From UBA4615 sp049422085 (GTDB lineage Bacteria > Pseudomonadota > Gammaproteobacteria > Burkholderiales > Burkholderiaceae_E), in contig JBMSOD010000044.1 in the NCBI GenBank assembly GCA_049422085.1, positions 1 through 16,484 on the forward strand: a DNA stretch of 16,484 nt, written 5' to 3'. This document shows positions 12,417 to 16,484 of this stretch, piece after piece. The notes beneath the pieces were generated by a model. It was not told the DNA's origin. It searched no databases and saw only the letters and a list, made by a program, of their open reading frames with translations. The position numbers were made by a program, and so were the translations under genes. Every line of letters starts with the position of its first letter. Within the stretch, counting starts at the first letter, position 1.

Positions 12417-14012
12417 TCAGTCGCTTCCTGGATCATCGGAGTTGACGAGGATGTTGAGTCGCTCGCGAACTGCCTGAGGCAGCCTGGAGGCGGCCAGCCC
12501 GATGCCGGCCGACCAGGCGGGCTCGGTGCAGAGTGCATCAGCCGCTGCGCCATGAAGCCAGGTGCCCAGACGCGCCGCGGCAAGGGGGGGCAGGCCCTGT
12601 GCCAGCAGACCTCCGATCATGCCGGCCAGCACATCACCGGTGCCCGCGACAGCGAGCAATGGGCCGCCGCTGGCATTGATCGACCAGTCGCCCAGTGGTC
12701 CGGCCACGATCGAACCTGCGCCTTTGAGAACAACCACCGACTGATAGAGATGCGCCAGTCGCAAGGCACTGCAGATCCGGTCAGCCTGTACCTGTGACAC
12801 GGTGCAGCCCAGCAATCGTGCCGCCTCAAGGGGATGGGGCGTCATCACCCGAGAGGACTCCGGGCGAATCAGCCCGCGCAGGCTTGCATCGCCGGCGAGC
12901 AGGGTCAATGCATCGGCATCGAGCACGCAGGGAATCTGGCTCGAAATGATGTCAGCGAGCACGGCGCGCGCACGGTCGTCCTGACCGAGTCCGCACCCGA
13001 TCACCACGGCGTCTGACCGGCCTGGATCTCCCGGTTTGATCCTGCGCGACATGAATTCAGGATGCAGCTCCGAAGCAGGCGCGGTGTGGTCCTTGCCCAG
13101 ATAAAGGCGGCCGACGCCCACGGCCTGGGCGCCGAGAAGCGCAAGCAGGGCTGCGCCTTGCGTGGCAGGGATGCCCTGCACCACCAGCAGATCCCCGAAG
13201 CGACCCTTGTGCGCGTCAGCGCTTCGACCGGGCACCAAGGCCTTCGCCTGCTGCGCGGTGATCAACTGACCCGCTTCCCGCGCAGAGTGGTCGGCAGAGT
13301 GGTCGGCAGAGTGGTCGAGAGACTGCCCGGCAGGCTGGCATCCGAGCGTGTCCACAAGAACCCTGCCGCACCACTGCGCTGCCTGCCCGGTATGCAGCCC
13401 GGGCTTGTCAGCCAGGAAGGTCAGGGTCACATCAGCTCTCAACACGGATTCGGAGACCGGCATTCCGGTCTCGGCATTCAGGCCGCTTGGCACATCGACC
13501 GCGAGGACCTTCACCCGGGCTGGATCGCGCGAGTTGATCCCGTCCATCCACGCGCGCAGCTCGGCCGACAGGGAACGTTTCAAACCAATGCCGAACAGAC
13601 CATCCAGAATCAGCCAGGCCTCGTGACCGACGTTCAGCGCACGCAGGGCCTGGTCGGGCGACCACCAGGTCAGTGATTCAGGGCCCGCGGCCCTGGCTTT
13701 GGCGTAGACCGCGGCGGCATCGGCGGGGCGTTGTGCATCCGGAAACAGGTCGATCGCGAACACGCGATGCCCCAGTTCCGAGAGCATCAGACCTGCCAGC
13801 AGTGCATCGCCGCCGTTATTGCCGGGGCCCAGCCAGACCTGAATACAGGGCGCCTTGCCGACGCTCGAGTGACCGATCGGAAGCCCGCGCAGCATGCGGG
13901 CTGCCTGCAGCGCCAGGGCGTGTGCAGCACGCTGCATGAGTTCGCCCGGTCCTGCCCTGCTCAGGGCCAGTGCTTCAAGGGCCAGGATCGCCGAAGTACG
14001 AAGCAGGGCCAT
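12417..14012 (-). CDS. nnr: Bifunctional NAD(P)H-hydrate epimerase / ADP-dependent dehydratase
   Basis: 531 residues in two domains. It repairs damaged nicotinamide cofactors: the epimerase converts R- to S-NAD(P)HX, and the dehydratase restores NAD(P)H at the expense of ADP. The N-terminal YjeF_N/NnrE domain (about 1-225) has GPGNNGGDA at 62-70, LDGLFGIG at 136-143 with the metal-binding Asp137, and VDVPSGLNA at 172-180. The C-terminal NnrD domain (about 247-525) has HKGRFGDLLVVQG at 268-280, CVLDADAL at 362-369, TPHPLEAARLLG at 391-402, VVLKGAGSIV at 427-436 and AGTGDVLAGMIGG at 456-468 with the catalytic Asp460. The linker contains DHSA three times at 233-244. In E. coli the fused protein is also called YjeF. 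It begins 24 bases after dctM on the same strand and is probably the last gene of that operon. Confidence 0.95.
   Translation of the reverse strand: MALLRTSAILALEALALSRAGPGELMQRAAHALALQAARMLRGLPIGHSSVGKAPCIQVWLGPGNNGGDALLAGLMLSELGHRVFAIDLFPDAQRPADAAAVYAKARAAGPESLTWWSPDQALRALNVGHEAWLILDGLFGIGLKRSLSAELRAWMDGINSRDPARVKVLAVDVPSGLNAETGMPVSESVLRADVTLTFLADKPGLHTGQAAQWCGRVLVDTLGCQPAGQSLDHSADHSADHSAREAGQLITAQQAKALVPGRSADAHKGRFGDLLVVQGIPATQGAALLALLGAQAVGVGRLYLGKDHTAPASELHPEFMSRRIKPGDPGRSDAVVIGCGLGQDDRARAVLADIISSQIPCVLDADALTLLAGDASLRGLIRPESSRVMTPHPLEAARLLGCTVSQVQADRICSALRLAHLYQSVVVLKGAGSIVAGPLGDWSINASGGPLLAVAGTGDVLAGMIGGLLAQGLPPLAAARLGTWLHGAAADALCTEPAWSAGIGLAASRLPQAVRERLNILVNSDDPGSD
13282..13317. repeat. 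Three exact 12-bp tandem repeats in the NnrE-NnrD linker
   Basis: The unit GCAGAGTGGTCG (on +) occurs at 13282-13293, 13294-13305 and 13306-13317 without a mismatch. On the - strand it encodes DHSA three times, exactly between the two enzyme domains. Exact identity suggests recent expansion by slippage, and any change in copy number would alter only linker length. Confidence 0.93.
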
Positions 14013-14036
14013 GTGGGCTGGTGGGATGGGACGACC

Positions 14037-15365
14037 TCAGCGGTCCGGGCCCATCAGGACATCAGGCAACCAGGTGACGATGCCTGGAAAAATCGTGATC
14101 AGTGCGATGCAGATCAGCAGCATGACGAAAAACGGGATCGCAGCCCGAGCGATGCGATTGCTGTCGATGCCGGTCATGTTCTGCAGCACGAAGAGATTGA
14201 ATCCAACCGGTGGAGTGACTTCGGCAATTTCGACCAGCAGCACGATGAAGATTCCGAACCACACCAGGTCGAATCCGGCCTGCTGGATCATCGGCAACAC
14301 CACCGCGGCCGTGAGGACAATCATCGAAATGCCATCCAGCGCCGTACCCAGAATCAGATAGACGACAGCCAGCACGGCGATCAGGGCATAGGGCGGCAGA
14401 TTCAGAGCCGCAACCGATTCAGCCAACAGGCGCGGGATCCCGGTAAAGGCCATGGTCTTGGTCAGGAACGCCGCCCCGGCCAGAATGAACATGATCATGC
14501 AGGACACCCGTGTGGCGCCCATCAGGCTGTCTCGAAAGCTCGCCCAGGTCAGGGATCTTCCGGCGGCTGCGATGGCCAGGGATCCCAGCACACCGTAGGC
14601 GGCGCACTCGGTCGCAGTGGCCCAGCCTGCGACCAGCACCCAAACAATCAGCAGGATCAGGAGCGTGCAGGGAATGAGTTGTCCGGAACGACGAATCTTC
14701 TCGATCAGACCCGGTACCGGCTCTGGGGCGGGAACGCGATCGGGATGTCTGAGCGACCACCAACCGATGTATCCCGAAAAAAGCAGCATTAGGATCGCAC
14801 CCGGAATGAAGCCGGCAAGAAAGATCCGGATGATCGAGGCGTCCGCTGCCACCGCATAGACCACCATGGTGATCGACGGAGGAATGAGAATGCCCAGAGT
14901 GCCTGCCGTGGCGAGGGCTCCAAGCGCCAGCTGCTCGTCATAGCCCCGACGCTTGAGCTCGGGCAAGGCCACCTTGGCGATGGTGGCACAGGTCGCTGCA
15001 GATGAACCCGAGACCGAACCGAAGATGCCGCATCCCAGGATGGTGGTGTGCATCAGGCGGCCCGGGACGCGTCCGAGCCACGGGGCCAGACCCTCGAACA
15101 TCTGTTCAGACAGCCGGGTGCGAAAGAGGATCTCCCCCATCCAGATGAACAAGGGCAGCGCGGCGAGCTCCCAGGACGCCGAGGAGCCCCACATGGCCAC
15201 GAAGAGATTCTCGCCCCATCGGGCTGCCTGCATGTCGGTGAACATTGCCATGCCGATCCATCCGACGATGGCCAGCGTCATGGCAATCCATACGCCGCCC
15301 GCAAGCAGCATCAACATCACGACCAGTAGAAACAGGCCGACGCCTGTGACGCCGATGCTTTCCAT
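14037..15365 (-). CDS. dctM: TRAP transporter large permease subunit (DctM family)
   Basis: 442 residues, hydrophobic throughout, about the 12 membrane segments expected. The large subunit carries the sodium-coupled transport path of tripartite ATP-independent periplasmic transporters, which bring in organic acids captured by a binding protein. Family motifs are clear: IFGSVSGSSAATCATIAK at 114-131, GTLGILIPPSI at 155-165, LGTALDGISMIVLT at 339-352 and EVTPPVGFNLFVLQ at 382-395. The ATG at 15365 shares its A with the TGA of dctQ, typical of translational coupling. It lies 24 bases upstream of the NAD(P)H-hydrate repair gene on the same strand. The substrate cannot be told from this subunit. 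Confidence 0.96.
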   Translation of the reverse strand: MESIGVTGVGLFLLVVMLMLLAGGVWIAMTLAIVGWIGMAMFTDMQAARWGENLFVAMWGSSASWELAALPLFIWMGEILFRTRLSEQMFEGLAPWLGRVPGRLMHTTILGCGIFGSVSGSSAATCATIAKVALPELKRRGYDEQLALGALATAGTLGILIPPSITMVVYAVAADASIIRIFLAGFIPGAILMLLFSGYIGWWSLRHPDRVPAPEPVPGLIEKIRRSGQLIPCTLLILLIVWVLVAGWATATECAAYGVLGSLAIAAAGRSLTWASFRDSLMGATRVSCMIMFILAGAAFLTKTMAFTGIPRLLAESVAALNLPPYALIAVLAVVYLILGTALDGISMIVLTAAVVLPMIQQAGFDLVWFGIFIVLLVEIAEVTPPVGFNLFVLQNMTGIDSNRIARAAIPFFVMLLICIALITIFPGIVTWLPDVLMGPDR

Positions 15366-15925
15366 CAGACGTCTTCGCTGAAGTCGCCGCGGGCGTGTCG
15401 TTCCTGCACGGCCCGGACATACTCCGGGGTCTCATGGTGAAGGACGCGCCAGAACTGCTCGATGACGGCAAGGAAAAGCAGCGCAGCACCCACCAGGAAC
15501 GAGAGCTGGGGAATCCACATGGGTACCACCAGCAGCCCGTTGGACATCTCCTGGTAGAGCCAGCCGTTGTAGACATACAGGGCGACCGAGAAGAGCAGGT
15601 AGCCGGTAAACAGCGCCGCGATTGCCAGCGTAAGGAGCTCGGCGATTCTTCGCCGTGCCGGGGGCAGACCCTCCAGCAGGAGCCCCACCCTCACAAAATC
15701 GCCATGCCGGAAGGTATGGGCCAGCCCGAGGAAGGCAGCGGCAGCGGTCATCCAGGAGACCAGGTCGTCGGTCCCGCCCGTGCGCATGCCCAGTTCACGC
15801 ATCACCGCCGCGCCCAGCATGACCAGGAAAATGCCGAGCACGCTCAGGGCGGCGAGCGCCCCGGCGGCATTGAAGATCAGATCGAGCAGGCGACCTGAGC
15901 CCGGGGTGTCACTTCCTGAACGCAT
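15365..15925 (-). CDS. dctQ: TRAP transporter small permease subunit (DctQ family)
   Basis: 186 residues from the ATG at 15923-15925. The small subunit pairs with DctM in the inner membrane. Four hydrophobic segments are visible at about residues 18-42, 55-71, 92-118 and 128-156; AHTFRHGDFVRVGLLLEGLPP at 69-89 is the conserved cytoplasmic-loop pattern of the family. A longer open frame reaches 15973, but this ATG is preferred because it overlaps the dctP end by only 17 bases and leaves a normal short N-terminus. The C-terminus is charged (HHETPEYVRAVQERHARG). It is translated from one transcript with dctP and dctM. Confidence 0.93.
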   Translation of the reverse strand: MRSGSDTPGSGRLLDLIFNAAGALAALSVLGIFLVMLGAAVMRELGMRTGGTDDLVSWMTAAAAFLGLAHTFRHGDFVRVGLLLEGLPPARRRIAELLTLAIAALFTGYLLFSVALYVYNGWLYQEMSNGLLVVPMWIPQLSFLVGAALLFLAVIEQFWRVLHHETPEYVRAVQERHARGDFSEDV

Positions 15926-16484
15926 CGACCACGGCCTTGCCTTCCGGGCCGGCCCGCTTGAGCCAGTCTTCAAGCATGATGCCGCCGACCTGTCGGAAGT
16001 CGCCGGTGAGCTTGGCCGAGGACGGCATGATCTTCATGCCTTTTTCGGTCAGGGCCTTCTTGTACCAGTCATTTTTTTCTTCGGAGATTTTCCAGCCCCG
16101 GGTCTCTGCGGTGGCGGCCGCCTTCAGGATGGCGTCCTGGGTGGCCTTATCCAGTGCATCGAAGGCCTTGCGATTCATGAACACCGCATTCTTGGGCAGC
16201 CAGGCCTGGATGTCGTACCAGTACTTGATGTGCTCATAGGTCTTGGTGTCATAGCCGGTGGAACCCGAGGACATATAGGACTCGACCACACCCGTCGCCA
16301 GGGCCTGGGACAGCTCGGCGGCCTGCACGGTCACCGGCTGCGCCCCAATCAGGTCGGCAATCTTGGCAGTCGAGGGGCTGTAGGCGCGCCATTTGACCTT
16401 GCGCATGTCCGCGACCGAATTGATCTCTTTTTTGACATACAGCCCCTGCGGGGGCCAGGGCACCGAAAAGAGCAGCATCATTCC
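15909..16484 (-). CDS. dctP: TRAP transporter periplasmic substrate-binding protein (DctP family), C-terminal part
   Basis: The last 191 residues are present; the 5' part with the signal peptide is beyond the right edge. DctP-type proteins bind the substrate in the periplasm and deliver it to the DctQM membrane unit. Family features include SVADMRKVKWRAYSPSTAKI, the segment IGAQPVTVQAAELSQALATG (the normal position of the substrate-lid hinge), a downstream ESYMSSGSTGYDTKTYEHIKY and AVFMNRKAFDALDKATQDAI, then a closing helical tail. These fit the large TRAP binding-protein family for organic acids, but the substrate is not determinable here because the carboxylate-binding arginine region is only partly present. 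It is the first of the dctP-dctQ-dctM-nnr genes on this strand visible in the window. Confidence 0.93.
   Translation of the reverse strand, partial: GMMLLFSVPWPPQGLYVKKEINSVADMRKVKWRAYSPSTAKIADLIGAQPVTVQAAELSQALATGVVESYMSSGSTGYDTKTYEHIKYWYDIQAWLPKNAVFMNRKAFDALDKATQDAILKAAATAETRGWKISEEKNDWYKKALTEKGMKIMPSSAKLTGDFRQVGGIMLEDWLKRAGPEGKAVVDAFRK

Noticed and set aside
13282..13317. Short regular repeats as a CRISPR array
   Set aside because: Units are 12 bases, directly adjacent with no spacers, and in frame inside an enzyme gene.
13731..14792. Open frame on + across the nnr/dctM border (about 353 codons)
   Set aside because: Very rich in Gln, His, Asp and Arg, with no hydrophobic core, and overlaps two intact genes on the opposite strand.
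15926..15973. Upstream extension of dctQ
   Set aside because: It overlaps the coding end of dctP and adds no family sequence; the ATG at 15925 gives the normal short N-terminus.

Overview
The window is a GC-rich, almost fully coding piece of a proteobacterial chromosome, most likely betaproteobacterial (order Burkholderiales). This is inferred from gene order (degP/mucD-like protease, lepA, lepB, a DUF4845 membrane protein, rnc, era, recO, pdxJ, acpS), from the short H-NS-type protein with a C-terminal TWTGRGRAPTW motif, and from the tesA/ybbA arrangement. I cannot place it at genus level from sequence alone.

Left part (1-9490, all on +): a tightly packed housekeeping block. It runs from the tail of a periplasmic PDZ protease through translation factor LepA/EF4, signal peptidase I, a small DUF4845 membrane protein, RNase III, the GTPase Era and the repair protein RecO, then a second run of PdxJ, AcpS, UvrC and PgsA. 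Genes overlap or sit within a few bases of one another, apart from gaps before lepA, lepB and pdxJ. The set covers protein export, rRNA processing and ribosome assembly, recombination and excision repair, vitamin B6, ACP activation and phospholipid synthesis.

Middle part (9476-10973): a strong promoter overlapping the end of pgsA drives tRNA-Gly(GCC), which is closed by an intrinsic terminator. tRNA-Cys(GCA) follows on +, and tRNA-Leu(UAA) faces it on -. The same three tRNAs follow pgsA in E. coli (glyW-cysT-leuZ), but there all point the same way, so the inverted Leu gene is the most distinctive structural point here. A small uncharacterised protein gene lies just upstream of tRNA-Leu on the same strand. 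After an AT-rich spacer comes an H-NS-family nucleoid protein gene.

Right part (10974-16484): tesA (-) and ybbA (+) are divergent as in E. coli, but no ybbP-type permease follows. A bifunctional NAD(P)H-hydrate repair enzyme (NnrE-NnrD fusion) lies on -, 24 bases downstream of a TRAP transporter set read as dctP (5' part outside the window), dctQ, dctM. The four probably form one operon. Two in-frame tandem repeats occur here, one in the N-terminus of tesA and one in the NnrE/NnrD linker.

I found no mobile element, CRISPR array, defence locus or biosynthetic cluster. Most of the window is conserved core genome, and I see no convincing new multi-gene system. The points worth following up are the rearranged tRNA trio, the orphan YbbA ATPase, the dct-nnrE linkage, the small unknown gene next to tRNA-Leu, and the two in-frame tandem repeats.
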